The notes beneath the pieces are model-generated. The model was not told the origin of the DNA. It did not search any database and saw nothing but the letters and a program-made list of their open reading frames with translations. DNA of 64,000 nt from Brevibacterium jeotgali (GTDB taxonomy: Bacteria > Actinomycetota > Actinomycetes > Actinomycetales > Brevibacteriaceae). Position numbers and translations under genes: made by a program. Shown here in pieces: positions 42,244 to 51,289 of this stretch (position 1 is the stretch's first letter; every line of letters begins with the position of its first letter). Location: assembly GCF_900169175.1 (NCBI RefSeq), contig NZ_FXZM01000001.1:248001-312000 (forward strand), read 5' to 3'.

Positions 42244-44244
42244 TCAGCGTCGGTTCGCGGCGAAGTCGATGTACCAGTCGAGCACGCTCGTGTCCGCAGC
42301 CGCATCTCGATTCACACTCTGCGGATCGCCGCCCTGAAGCAGGCGCTTGACCGGGATCTCGAGCAGCTTTCCGGTCCGGGTCGTCGGCACACCCGGCGCG
42401 GGGATGATCTCGTCCGGGACATAGCGCGGCGAGAGCTGCTCCCTGATGGCTGCGACGATCCGCTCCTCCAGATCGTCGTCGACCGCACCGCCGTCGACCG
42501 GCACGACGAAGAGTGGCATGTAGTAGTCGCCGCCCGACAGCTCCGCACCGATGACCATGGACGCGTGCACACCCGCGACCCGGTCGACGATCTGCGTGAT
42601 GTCCGCGGAGCCCATGCGGATACCGCCGCGGTTGATCGTCGAGTCGGAGCGGCCGTGGATCACGTAGCTCTGATCGTCGTGGCGCGTGACCCAGTCTCCA
42701 TGGCGCCACACGCCGGGGAACGCGTCGAAGTACGCCTCGCGGTACCGGGAGCCGTCCGCATCGTTCCAGAACGCCACGGGCATCGACGGCATCGGAGCGG
42801 TGACGACGAACTCGCCCAGTTCTCCCGTCACCGGCTTCCCGTGGGAGTCCCACGAATCCGCCGCCACGCCCAGGTACGGCCCCTGCAGCCGGCCGCGGAC
42901 CACGGGTGCGGTGGGGTTCGAACCGATGAACCCGCTGGCGATGTCCGTGCCGCCGGAATCGGAGCCCAGCTTCACTGTCGCGCTCACCTGCTCGTACACC
43001 CAGTCCCACGTGGGGTCCGGCAGCGGCGAGCCGGTCGAGAGGATCGATCGCAGACCGGACAGGTCGTAGTCGGCCTGGGGCGAATACCCCAGCCGCTGAG
43101 CGGTCGACAGGATCGCGGCACCGGTCCCGAAGTGCGTGACGCGCTCCGATGCGAGGAGCTCGAACTGCCGGTGCGGACCGCCGGCGAACGGCGCCCCGTC
43201 ATACGTGACGATCGTGAAGCCGCGGCTCAGCGCGTTGACGATGAGGTTCCACACCACCCACGTCGTCGCGACGGCGGAGTACTGGATGTCGCCCGGTCGA
43301 CCGTCGTACTGGAGGATGTTCGCCCGATTCGCCTCGACCACGACTCCGCCGTGCCCGTGGACGATGCCCTTGGGCGCTCCGGTCGTCCCGGATGAGTAGA
43401 GGACCCACAGGGGATGGGAGAACTCGACCCGCTCGAAGTCCGGCTCCTGCGGCGATCCGACGACGGAGGAGAACAGCTCCGACGAGACGTCGCGGCCGTC
43501 ATCAGACCGCACGACGGACCCGCGCTCGCCCGGCGAGCGCCCTGGCGCCTGATCGACGAGCACGTGCCGGGTGACCGTCGGCAGCACCGCAAGCAGAGCG
43601 GGGATCGCCTCGGTCAGGTCGAGCGTCTTCCCGTTGAAGAGGACGGAGTCCGCGGTGAAGAGCACACTCGGTTCGATCTGCGCGAACCTCTCCGCTACGC
43701 CCCGTGGTCCGAAGTCGGTGTTGACGACGGACCAGACCGCGCCGACGGCGGCTGTCGCGAGCAGCGCGATGACTGTCTGCGGCACGTTCGGCAGGACCGC
43801 GCACACGGTGTCCCCCGGGCCCACGCCCCAGTTCCGCAGCCGCGCCGCGAGCGCCCCCACCTGTCCGCGCACCTCGTCCCACGTGAGCACCTCACGGCGC
43901 TCGTCCTCGTGGCGGCCGATGATCGCCGGCTCGTCGCCCCGCTCGTGGGACCAGCGCAGCAGGTTCTCCGCGTAGTTGATCCGTGCACCCGGGAACCAGC
44001 GGACGTCGGGCATGGTGTCGCCGTCGCGCACCGGTCCGTCACCGCGTTCCCACACGACGCCCGAGAACTCGATGATCTCCTCCCAGAAGACGTCGAGTCG
44101 ATCGATCGTCCACCGCCAGAACTCTGCGTAGTCGCCCTGGGGCGCGTCGTGGCGCTCACCCATGAGCCTCTGGAACTCACGCATCTGCGAGGCTTCGACG
44201 GTCGCGGGATCGGGGCGCCACAGCACGGCGGGAGATTCGGGCAT
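42244..44244 (-). CDS. Acetoacetyl-CoA synthetase
   Basis: A 666-residue ANL-superfamily enzyme: acetoacetate + ATP + CoA to acetoacetyl-CoA + AMP + PPi. The N-terminal AACS region (FQRLMGERHDAPQGDYAEFWRW-type), the AMP-binding VLYSSGTTGAPKGIVHGHGG (about 265-285), the adenine motif and the C-terminal hinge GRSDSTINRGGIRMGSADI are present; the terminal lysine TGKLLEIPVKRLL follows. The length is typical of AACS (650-670). ATG at 44244 has AAGGAAG about 9 nt upstream. The gene is followed in transcription by no partner; the regulator gene lies 102 bp upstream on the same strand. Confidence 0.92.
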   Translation of the reverse strand: MPESPAVLWRPDPATVEASQMREFQRLMGERHDAPQGDYAEFWRWTIDRLDVFWEEIIEFSGVVWERGDGPVRDGDTMPDVRWFPGARINYAENLLRWSHERGDEPAIIGRHEDERREVLTWDEVRGQVGALAARLRNWGVGPGDTVCAVLPNVPQTVIALLATAAVGAVWSVVNTDFGPRGVAERFAQIEPSVLFTADSVLFNGKTLDLTEAIPALLAVLPTVTRHVLVDQAPGRSPGERGSVVRSDDGRDVSSELFSSVVGSPQEPDFERVEFSHPLWVLYSSGTTGAPKGIVHGHGGVVVEANRANILQYDGRPGDIQYSAVATTWVVWNLIVNALSRGFTIVTYDGAPFAGGPHRQFELLASERVTHFGTGAAILSTAQRLGYSPQADYDLSGLRSILSTGSPLPDPTWDWVYEQVSATVKLGSDSGGTDIASGFIGSNPTAPVVRGRLQGPYLGVAADSWDSHGKPVTGELGEFVVTAPMPSMPVAFWNDADGSRYREAYFDAFPGVWRHGDWVTRHDDQSYVIHGRSDSTINRGGIRMGSADITQIVDRVAGVHASMVIGAELSGGDYYMPLFVVPVDGGAVDDDLEERIVAAIREQLSPRYVPDEIIPAPGVPTTRTGKLLEIPVKRLLQGGDPQSVNRDAAADTSVLDWYIDFAANRR

Positions 44245-44346
44245 CAGGACCAGCTTCCTTGCTCGGGTCTGCGCGCCGGAGGACGGGACCACGACGCGCC
44301 TGAGGGTGTCTTCCGCATCACATCCTAGGTGTCCGGCGCGTGCCTC

Positions 44347-45684
44347 TCACAGTGCGGTGAGCAGGCGCCACAGAGCGACGTCGAACGCCGCGTGCCTCGC
44401 GCGGCCGTGCATGTGGCGGACAGCGGCGTCCGTCTTCCGATGCCACGCCCGCACCGCCCCGTCCGCGTCCCCCGCTACCAGCGCTGCGAGGATCCGACGA
44501 TCATCCGCCAGGATGCTCTGGGCTGTGCGCGCGTAGTCCATCCGCAGGACAGCGATGAGCATGCGCACGCGCACCGTCGACGATTCGAAGAGCCTCACCG
44601 TCTGCTCGAGGCCCGAGGCGCGGGCCACCTCCTGCTGGAACCGCAGGTCCGCGTCGCCCACGTTGGTGCCGGCCGCGGCCCCCGCTGCGATGACGTCGAG
44701 CACCCGTCGCGCTCGCAGCAGGTGCCGACGAGGCCGTGAGGACGCGGCACGCAGCAGCACATCGCCCAGGAGCATGCGTGCGGCGTAGAGCTCGATGACG
44801 TCGTTCGCGGATGCCAGAGGGATGCGCACGTGCCCACGACTGCCGTCCAGGAGTTCATCGTCGACCATCCTCCGGAGCACATCGGCCGCCACTGATCGTG
44901 GGACATCCAGCAGCCGTGCGGTGTATGCGGCGGTGAGGGCGTCTCCCGGACGCAGGTCGGACGCGATGATCGCGTCGCGCAGGCGCACTGCGAGCATCTC
45001 CGTGACAGACACCCCCGCACGTGGCAGCCAGACGTCCAGATCCTCCGACGAGTCAGAAATCGGACCCTCTGCCTGAGCCCCGACCGCTGTCCTGCTCCGG
45101 ACCCCAGCCGCTCGTCGACTCGCCGCCTGCGCAGGATCCGGCAGCGGCCTCCACGACACCCTCCGCCCCGCGTCGCCCGACTCCACCGCCTCCGCCAGGG
45201 CCGCGAGGGCGCCCAGCGGCACATCGACTGCCGACGCGAGGTCCTCCTCCAGCCCCGGCGGCTCGGAGACGCCGAGCACCCCGATCGCCGCACGGAAGGC
45301 CGCGCGCCGGCGCCTGTGCACGCGCGAACCGGATGCCGGCGCGCTCTGGGCATCCTGCGGCGCGACGTCGAAGGTCGTCCTGCACGCATGACCGTCGACG
45401 TCGACCGCTGTGAGGACGAGACGGTGCACAGCCGGCGGGCCGGCGCTCGAGGGAGCCCCGCATCCGCTGTCCGCGTCACCGTCCGCCAGCCGCCGCACCG
45501 CACGGGACACGATCGTCTGACTCAGTCCCATGCGCTCCGCCAGCGACCTCGTCGACCACGCAGGTCGGTCCACCGACTCACCCGCTCCGGCGAGCATCCG
45601 CGCCACCGCGGCGTCCGCGGTCTCCTGGATCCGGGGCCGACCGCGCGCCGCCCCTGCACCGGACCCACCGCCAGACCCCACCAT
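44347..45684 (-). CDS. Double-HTH transcriptional regulator (GntR/FCD C-terminal part)
   Basis: A 445-residue regulator with two DNA-binding segments. An N-terminal HTH reads STRSLAERMGLSQTIVSRAVRRLA (about 45-68). The C-terminal half is a FadR-like GntR protein: ARLLDVPRSVAADVLRRMVDDELL (about 255-280) followed by an all-helical FCD ligand domain with RFQQEVARASGLEQTVRLFES. Between them is a low-complexity region. It is divergent from putA (208 bp between starts), which makes it the best candidate regulator of proline use. GAGGAGG lies before the ATG. The pairing of two HTH modules in one chain is uncommon. Confidence 0.78.
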   Translation of the reverse strand: MVGSGGGSGAGAARGRPRIQETADAAVARMLAGAGESVDRPAWSTRSLAERMGLSQTIVSRAVRRLADGDADSGCGAPSSAGPPAVHRLVLTAVDVDGHACRTTFDVAPQDAQSAPASGSRVHRRRRAAFRAAIGVLGVSEPPGLEEDLASAVDVPLGALAALAEAVESGDAGRRVSWRPLPDPAQAASRRAAGVRSRTAVGAQAEGPISDSSEDLDVWLPRAGVSVTEMLAVRLRDAIIASDLRPGDALTAAYTARLLDVPRSVAADVLRRMVDDELLDGSRGHVRIPLASANDVIELYAARMLLGDVLLRAASSRPRRHLLRARRVLDVIAAGAAAGTNVGDADLRFQQEVARASGLEQTVRLFESSTVRVRMLIAVLRMDYARTAQSILADDRRILAALVAGDADGAVRAWHRKTDAAVRHMHGRARHAAFDVALWRLLTAL

Positions 45685-45892
45685 CGGACCTCCTCAACGA
45701 ACCCTGTCACCGGGCCCGGCCTTCGGTCCGGCCCCACCACCGTCCGACCAATTATGACTCATTCACCGCAGAACGCGGGCGCAGACCGTGACCGCCTCGC
45801 AACCCGGCGCGCACACTGGAGACAGATGTGGACCGCGACTCAGCGCGGATCCGACTCGGACAGCTGACGAGGACGCAGCAGAGGAGACCACC
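45685..45892. promoter_or_regulatory. Divergent control region of putA and the FCD regulator
   Basis: An AT-richer patch AATTATGACTCATTC surrounds TGACTCA at 45755-45761, the same word that occurs four times upstream of pckG. It is the most operator-like element in this region. The putA leader carries AGAGGAG before the ATG at 45893. Confidence 0.45.
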
Positions 45893-48800
45893 ATGCAGAC
45901 CCGCACCCCCGCCACACCTCCCACGGCCGGCTCCGACACCGCAGCCGTCGGCGTCGACCGTTCACCGGTCGCCCGGAACGCGGAGCTCACCGAGATCGCG
46001 GACCGCGCCGTCGACACCTCGCGCCGATGGCTGCGAATCGCCTCCGGCCTGCAGGTCGAGGATCCGTCCGCGGACCGGCTCGCCGCGGTCCTCGGCGATG
46101 AGGGCGGAGTCGACTTCACCGTGGGGTTCGTCGATCGTGTGATCCGCACCGAGGACCCTCGCGCCGCGGGCGCCGCGCTCGTCGACATCGCGGGGAGTGC
46201 ACCCGCCTCGCTCCCCGTTCTGGACCGCGCGCAGATACGCACCGGCGCCGCGCTGGCCCCTGTCATCCCGCAGGTCGTGGTTCCCGCTGCCCGGGCCCGG
46301 ATGCGCCAGATGCTCAGCCACATGATCGTCGACGCCCGACCGGGACCGTTCGGCCGCGCGGTCGCCTCCCTTCGCGCCGACGGATCGAAGCTCAACGTCA
46401 ATCTGCTGGGTGAGGCCGTGCTCGGTGAGACCGAGGCCGCGCACCACACGGAGCAGGTCCAGCGGCTCCTGCAGCGCGGCGACGTCGACTACGTGTCCGT
46501 GAAGGTGTCCTCGATCGCCTCCCAGATCGATCTGTGGGCGTTCGAGGAGTCCACCGACATGGTGTGCGAGCGCCTGCGCCCGCTGCTGCGCTTCGCCGCC
46601 GCCCAGCCCGCCGGCACGGCCTTCGTCAACCTCGACATGGAGGAGTACCAGGACCTCGAGCTCACGATGGCGGTCTTCACCCGACTGCTCAGCGAACCGG
46701 AGCTCCTCCACTACGAGGCGGGAATCGTCATCCAGGCGTACCTGCCGGACGCGCTGAGTGCCGTGCAGCGTCTGTCCGCGTTCGCCGCCGCTCGTGTGGC
46801 CCGCGGCGGTGCAGGCATCAAGATCCGCCTCGTCAAGGGCGCGAACCTGCCGATGGAACAGGTCCACGGCGAGCTCGCCGGGTGGCCTGTGACGGTGTGC
46901 CCGTCGAAGGAGGACACCGATGCCAACTACAAGCGGGTCCTCGACTGGGTCCTGCGGCGCGAGCACCTCGACGGCCTCCGCATGGGCATCGCCAGCCACA
47001 ACATCTTCGACATCGCCTTCGCCCACGAGCTCACACGCGCTCGCGGCGTCGACGACTCCGTCGAGTTCGAGATGCTCCAGGGCATGGCACGGGCAGAGGC
47101 CGCCGCGATCGGACGGGATGTGGGCGACATCCGTCTCTACGTCCCCGCCGTCCACCCGGACCACTTCGATGCGGCCGTGTCCTACCTGGTCCGCCGCCTG
47201 GATGAGAACTCCTCCCCGGAGAACTTCATGTCCGGGATCACGGAGCTGCGCAACGGCAATCACATCTTCCAGCGCGAGGAGGCCCGGTTCCGCGCCTCGG
47301 TCGCCAGCCTCACCGACACGATCGCAGCGGACGACGACACTCCTCCCGCACCCCGCCGCACCCAGGACCGCGTCGCGGAGGCCGCCGCGGTCCGAACCGC
47401 CTCCTCGGAACCCCCTCCCCTGCCGGGGGAGTTCCGCAATGAACCGGACACGGACCCGGCACTCGCCTCCAACCGCCGCTGGTGGGAAGAGCACCGCGAC
47501 AGCGACGGCGGGGCAGCGCTGCATGCGACGCACCTCACGGACTCCGATGAGGTCGACGCAGTCGTCGGGCGTGCACGTGCCGCCTCTGCCGGATGGCGCG
47601 ATGCAGGGGCCGAGCATCGGGGCCGCATGCTCCTGCGCGCCGCGGACATCATGGGTGCACGGCGGGGCGAGTTCCTCTCCGTCATGGCCGACGAGGTCGG
47701 CAAGACGCCCGACCAGTCCGATCCCGAGGTGTCGGAGGCCATCGACTTCCTCCGCTACTACGCGCTGCGGGCTCAGGACCTCGACCGGGTGGAGGGCGCG
47801 GAGTTCGCTCCAGACTCCGTCGTGCTCATCACGCCGCCCTGGAACTTCCCGGTCGCGATCCCCACGGGGTCGACGGTCGCGGCTCTCGCTGCGGGTGCGT
47901 CCGCGATCCACAAGCCGTCGTCTCCGACCCCGCGGTGCTCGGCCCTCATCATCGAGTGCCTCCACCAGGCCGGTGTGCCGGAGGACGTCCTGCAGCTCGT
48001 GACGACGGACGAGCGCGAGGTGGGGCGCGCCCTCGTGTCCCACCCTCACGTCGACCGCGTCATCCTCACCGGGTCGTCGGAGACCGCATCGCTGTTCCGG
48101 TCCTTCCGGACGGACCTGCAGATCGCCGCCGAGACCTCGGGCAAGAACGCACTCGTCATCACTCCGTCCGCGGACCGGGATCTGGCGGTCGCCGACCTCG
48201 TGACGTCCGCCTTCGGGCACGCGGGACAGAAGTGCTCCGCCGCATCGCTCGCGATCCTCGTCGGATCGACTGCGGACTCGCAGCGGTTCCGGGATCAACT
48301 GGTGGACGCCGCGTCCTCCCTCATCGTGGGCTGGCCGACCGTCGGCCCGGACGGTGCGCAGCGCACCCACAGCCACGCCGCGTCGATGGGGCCGCTCACC
48401 GTCGATCCGGAGGACAAGCTGCTGCAGGCGCTCACGACGCTCGAGCCCGGCGAGGAATGGCTGCTGGAACCCGAACGCCTGGACGACACCGGTCGCCTGT
48501 GGTCTCCGGGCATCAAGACGGGCGTGGCGCCCGGTTCGCACTTCCACCTCACGGAGGTGTTCGGACCGGTCCTCGGCATCATGCGCGCCTCGTCGCTCGA
48601 GGAGGCCATCGACATGCAGAACGCTGTCGACTTCGGCCTCACAGGGGGCATCCACTCGCTCGATGCGGCCGAGGTGGAGACGTGGCTCGATCGTGTGGAG
48701 GCCGGCAACGTGTATGTGAACCGGGGGATCACCGGTGCCATCGTCCAGCGCCAGCCGTTCGGCGGGTGGAAGAAGTCGAGCGTGGGACTGGGCTCGAAGG

Positions 48801-49396
48801 CGGGCGGCCCGCGCTACCTCATGCAGTTCGGCACGTGGCATGATGCCGGCCCTGCGGACCCGGGCGCATGGCTGGCGGCAGCGAAGGAATCGGACCGCGA
48901 CGGGTGGGAGTCGATGCGGCCCGCCGACCCGACGGGGCTGGAGTCGGAGGCGAACATCCTCCGCGTCCTTCCCCGGGCCGTCACGATCCGTGTGACCGAG
49001 GCAGTCGCCCCCCAGGTGCTCGAGCGACTCGCCCACGCCGCGACGACGGCCGGTGCACCGCTCGGGTGGAGCCTCGCGCCTGTGGCCGCAGGCACGGCAC
49101 CCTCCGCCGCCGAGGTCGTGGTCGAGGACGCGGACGCGTTCGCCGCGCGTGTGGCCGCCGGAGAGATCGACGACACCGTGGGGGCTCGCGTCCGGGTCGT
49201 CGGCGCGGTCGAGGACGCCCTGCGGCGCACGACCCAGGAGCGTCCGGAGGTCGCCATCCTCGAGGGGCCCGTCACCGGCTCCGGTGAGGTCGAGCTGCGC
49301 CACTATGTGCACGAACAGGCGGTGTCGATGACGCTGCACCGCTTCGGCACGGCGAGCCGCTCGTTCCACGCCCTGGCCGACCGCCTCCGCGGCTGA
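45893..49396 (+). CDS. putA: Bifunctional proline dehydrogenase / P5C dehydrogenase PutA
   Basis: A 1167-residue enzyme that oxidises proline to glutamate in two steps. The FAD-dependent proline dehydrogenase barrel (about 60-480) has IKIRLVKGANLPMEQ and YVPAVHPDHFDAAVSYLVRR. After a linker the aldehyde dehydrogenase part (about 520-1010) has TPPWNFPVAIPTGS, catalytic Glu747 (AETSGKN) and Cys781 (GQKCSAAS). A C-terminal alpha/beta region (1010-1167) completes it. No N-terminal ribbon-helix-helix DNA-binding domain is present, so it cannot be self-repressing. ATG at 45893 is chosen on AGAGGAG; the frame extends to 45788. The divergent FCD gene is the likely regulator. Confidence 0.95.
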   Translation: MQTRTPATPPTAGSDTAAVGVDRSPVARNAELTEIADRAVDTSRRWLRIASGLQVEDPSADRLAAVLGDEGGVDFTVGFVDRVIRTEDPRAAGAALVDIAGSAPASLPVLDRAQIRTGAALAPVIPQVVVPAARARMRQMLSHMIVDARPGPFGRAVASLRADGSKLNVNLLGEAVLGETEAAHHTEQVQRLLQRGDVDYVSVKVSSIASQIDLWAFEESTDMVCERLRPLLRFAAAQPAGTAFVNLDMEEYQDLELTMAVFTRLLSEPELLHYEAGIVIQAYLPDALSAVQRLSAFAAARVARGGAGIKIRLVKGANLPMEQVHGELAGWPVTVCPSKEDTDANYKRVLDWVLRREHLDGLRMGIASHNIFDIAFAHELTRARGVDDSVEFEMLQGMARAEAAAIGRDVGDIRLYVPAVHPDHFDAAVSYLVRRLDENSSPENFMSGITELRNGNHIFQREEARFRASVASLTDTIAADDDTPPAPRRTQDRVAEAAAVRTASSEPPPLPGEFRNEPDTDPALASNRRWWEEHRDSDGGAALHATHLTDSDEVDAVVGRARAASAGWRDAGAEHRGRMLLRAADIMGARRGEFLSVMADEVGKTPDQSDPEVSEAIDFLRYYALRAQDLDRVEGAEFAPDSVVLITPPWNFPVAIPTGSTVAALAAGASAIHKPSSPTPRCSALIIECLHQAGVPEDVLQLVTTDEREVGRALVSHPHVDRVILTGSSETASLFRSFRTDLQIAAETSGKNALVITPSADRDLAVADLVTSAFGHAGQKCSAASLAILVGSTADSQRFRDQLVDAASSLIVGWPTVGPDGAQRTHSHAASMGPLTVDPEDKLLQALTTLEPGEEWLLEPERLDDTGRLWSPGIKTGVAPGSHFHLTEVFGPVLGIMRASSLEEAIDMQNAVDFGLTGGIHSLDAAEVETWLDRVEAGNVYVNRGITGAIVQRQPFGGWKKSSVGLGSKAGGPRYLMQFGTWHDAGPADPGAWLAAAKESDRDGWESMRPADPTGLESEANILRVLPRAVTIRVTEAVAPQVLERLAHAATTAGAPLGWSLAPVAAGTAPSAAEVVVEDADAFAARVAAGEIDDTVGARVRVVGAVEDALRRTTQERPEVAILEGPVTGSGEVELRHYVHEQAVSMTLHRFGTASRSFHALADRLRG

Positions 49397-49476
49397 GGGG
49401 AGGGGCCGGCCCGCGGCAGGAGGTTCCCCACCGCATTCGTCGGGCCTTCCCCCTCTGCCGAGGAGGATGAGGCCAC

Positions 49477-49482
49477 TAGCTT
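49477..49482 (+). promoter_or_regulatory. -10 box TAGCTT, leaderless promoter
   Basis: TAGCTT, 6 nt, then ATG at 49489. Confidence 0.45.
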
Positions 49483-49488
49483 CGGAGT

Positions 49489-50103
49489 ATGGGCACACAC
49501 ACTCTCCGACACCCGGGCGTCGTCGGCGCACCGGTCCCCCGCTGGGCCGCGGTCGCCGGGTGGGCGAGCCTTCTCCTCCCGCTGCCGTCGATCCTGTGGA
49601 GGATGGCGATGCTCGCGGGCATCGACGTGGGCTTCCGCGATGCGGCGAGCTATCGCGATTCGGCGGGCGCCGCGATCTACGTCGTCGGACTCGAATCCGT
49701 CCAGCTGCTGGTCGCACTGCTGTGCTTCGGGCTGATCCGCTCCTGGGGCGAGGTCCTCCCCCACTGGCTGCCGGCTGTGGGCGGCAGGACGATCCACCGG
49801 CTGATCCCCACGGCGGCCGGAACCGCCGGTGCCATCGCACTGTGGATGATCCTCCTGCCACTCGCAGCGGCCCTCATGCGCAGGTGGATGGGGATCACCG
49901 ACGGCTGGACACCGGACATCGGGATGTCCGACGGCGAACGAGTGCTCCTGCTGATCGCCTACGTCCCGTTCTTCCTGTGGCCCGCGGCAGTGTCTGCAGC
50001 GGTCGTGGGCTATTGGGCGCGGCGCTCGCCTCGCAGTGCATCACTCACGGGTACGGCACGACCCACGGACCCGGCGCGACGCCCATCGTCTGCGGCGGGG
50101 TGA
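49489..50103 (+). CDS. Integral membrane protein, unknown
   Basis: A 204-residue protein with four hydrophobic segments (about 18-40, 62-82, 103-125, 148-172) and a conserved-looking LLLPLPSILWRMAMLAGIDVGF near the N-terminus. It resembles a group of unnamed actinobacterial membrane proteins; I cannot assign a function. Its mRNA is probably leaderless. It begins 92 bp after putA on the same strand but has its own -10 box, so it need not belong to the putA transcript. Confidence 0.65.
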   Translation: MGTHTLRHPGVVGAPVPRWAAVAGWASLLLPLPSILWRMAMLAGIDVGFRDAASYRDSAGAAIYVVGLESVQLLVALLCFGLIRSWGEVLPHWLPAVGGRTIHRLIPTAAGTAGAIALWMILLPLAAALMRRWMGITDGWTPDIGMSDGERVLLLIAYVPFFLWPAAVSAAVVGYWARRSPRSASLTGTARPTDPARRPSSAAG

Positions 50104-50127
50104 CGGTGGGGTCGTCCTCGCCGCTGA

Positions 50128-50133
50128 TAGCGT
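50128..50133 (+). promoter_or_regulatory. -10 box TAGCGT, leaderless promoter
   Basis: TAGCGT, 6 nt, then ATG at 50140. Confidence 0.45.
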
Positions 50134-50139
50134 CGTGCC

Positions 50140-50439
50140 ATGGACGACACCCGCACGACCGCGATCGCGACGGTCCAGATCGACAACGACCTCACGCGGG
50201 TCACGGAGTGGCGATTCCCGCCCGGTTCGCAGACCGGGATGCACACGCACGAACTCGACTACGTCGTGGTCCCCACGACCGGCGGGACGCTGCGCGTGCG
50301 CACCCCGGACGGCGACTTCGACAACGCCCTGGCGCCCGGTGCCTCCTACACCCGCCCGATCGGCAGCACCCACAACGTGGTGAACGAATCGGACGAGGAG
50401 TGCGCGTTCGTGGAGGTGGAGTTCAAGCAGCGTCGCTGA
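50140..50439 (+). CDS. Small cupin-domain protein
   Basis: A 99-residue single cupin. The first motif reads RFPPGSQTGMHTHELDYVVVP with two histidines and a glutamate as possible metal ligands, and the second PIGSTHNVVNESDEECAFVEVE with one more histidine. It may be an isomerase, dioxygenase or binding protein; the reaction is unknown. It appears to have its own leaderless promoter and converges with the ABC permease gene. Confidence 0.8.
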   Translation: MDDTRTTAIATVQIDNDLTRVTEWRFPPGSQTGMHTHELDYVVVPTTGGTLRVRTPDGDFDNALAPGASYTRPIGSTHNVVNESDEECAFVEVEFKQRR

Positions 50440-50467
50440 CCTCGGCCCTCACTGCTCGATCGGCGGC

Positions 50468-51289
50468 TCAGGTCAGCGCGACCTTCCGGTTCCACGAGTG
50501 CGCTGTCCGCCACACGCACAGGGCTCCGATGAGGAGGAGCGGCGCGAGGAATGCCACCGGCATGACCTCGTCGGATTCCGCGCCCCCCGTCACCTCTGCG
50601 AGGACGTCGAATCTCACGAGCCCCAGCCCGTCCCCGGTCATGCCGATTCCCAGGGGGATCGCGAAGAGCGCCGCGAACGTGAGCACCTGCGAGATGCCGT
50701 AGAGGACGAGGTAGACGACGACGGGGCCTCCGAATCCCAGACGGTTGATCGGCGTCTCGCTGCCGATCGACGCGCTGAAGGTGTACATCGCCTGCCCCGA
50801 CAGCATGAGGCCGAGGAAGGCCGCGACGGCGCCGAGCATCAGGAGGGGCGAGAGGACCGCTGTGATGGTGGCCCAGAGCTCCCGCACCGCGGCGAACAGA
50901 CCGAGGTCCACCATGCCGCCGGAGGCGAGGCCCCACCAGTAGAGGGGCACCAGCAGCACCGTCACGAGGAGTCCCGCGAGGATCACGAGGTTCATGTGGA
51001 GGAACTTCGCCGCGAAGATCGTCCCGCCGCGGATCGGCAGCGTCTGCGTGAAGTACCCGGTGCGGCCGTAGCTCGAGCGCCAGTAGTCGACCGCGAGCAG
51101 CACCTGGAGGACGGGGACGTACCCGCAGAGCACCGCCGCCCCGAGCAGGATGCCGAACAGCGAGAGCCCCGGCCACCCGGGGGCGATGAGCAGCGCGGCC
51201 GCGCCGACGACGAGCAGCGCGATCCCCGTCACGGCGCCCACCATGACGCGGGTCCGCTGCCATTCATGTGCGAGGAGTGTGGTGATCAT
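50468..51289 (-). CDS. ABC-2 type transporter permease
   Basis: A 273-residue membrane protein with six hydrophobic segments (about 15-35, 45-65, 95-120, 140-165, 185-210, 240-260). It begins MITTLLAHEWQRTRVMVG and has SSYGRTGYFTQTLPIRGG, as in permeases of YtrA-controlled exporters. Its ATG overlaps the ATPase gene stop as ATGA. Together with the ATPase it should form an exporter; such systems often respond to cell-wall-active antibiotics or lantibiotics, but the substrate here is unknown. Confidence 0.82.
   Translation of the reverse strand: MITTLLAHEWQRTRVMVGAVTGIALLVVGAAALLIAPGWPGLSLFGILLGAAVLCGYVPVLQVLLAVDYWRSSYGRTGYFTQTLPIRGGTIFAAKFLHMNLVILAGLLVTVLLVPLYWWGLASGGMVDLGLFAAVRELWATITAVLSPLLMLGAVAAFLGLMLSGQAMYTFSASIGSETPINRLGFGGPVVVYLVLYGISQVLTFAALFAIPLGIGMTGDGLGLVRFDVLAEVTGGAESDEVMPVAFLAPLLLIGALCVWRTAHSWNRKVALT

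Noticed and set aside
45788-45892. Earlier start for putA
   Set aside because: No ribosome site there, whereas AGAGGAG precedes the ATG at 45893.
45962-49861. A 1299-codon open frame antisense to putA
   Set aside because: It mirrors the putA codon pattern in GC-rich DNA; its composition is Arg/Gly-rich, no domain is recognisable, and putA on the other strand has all catalytic residues.
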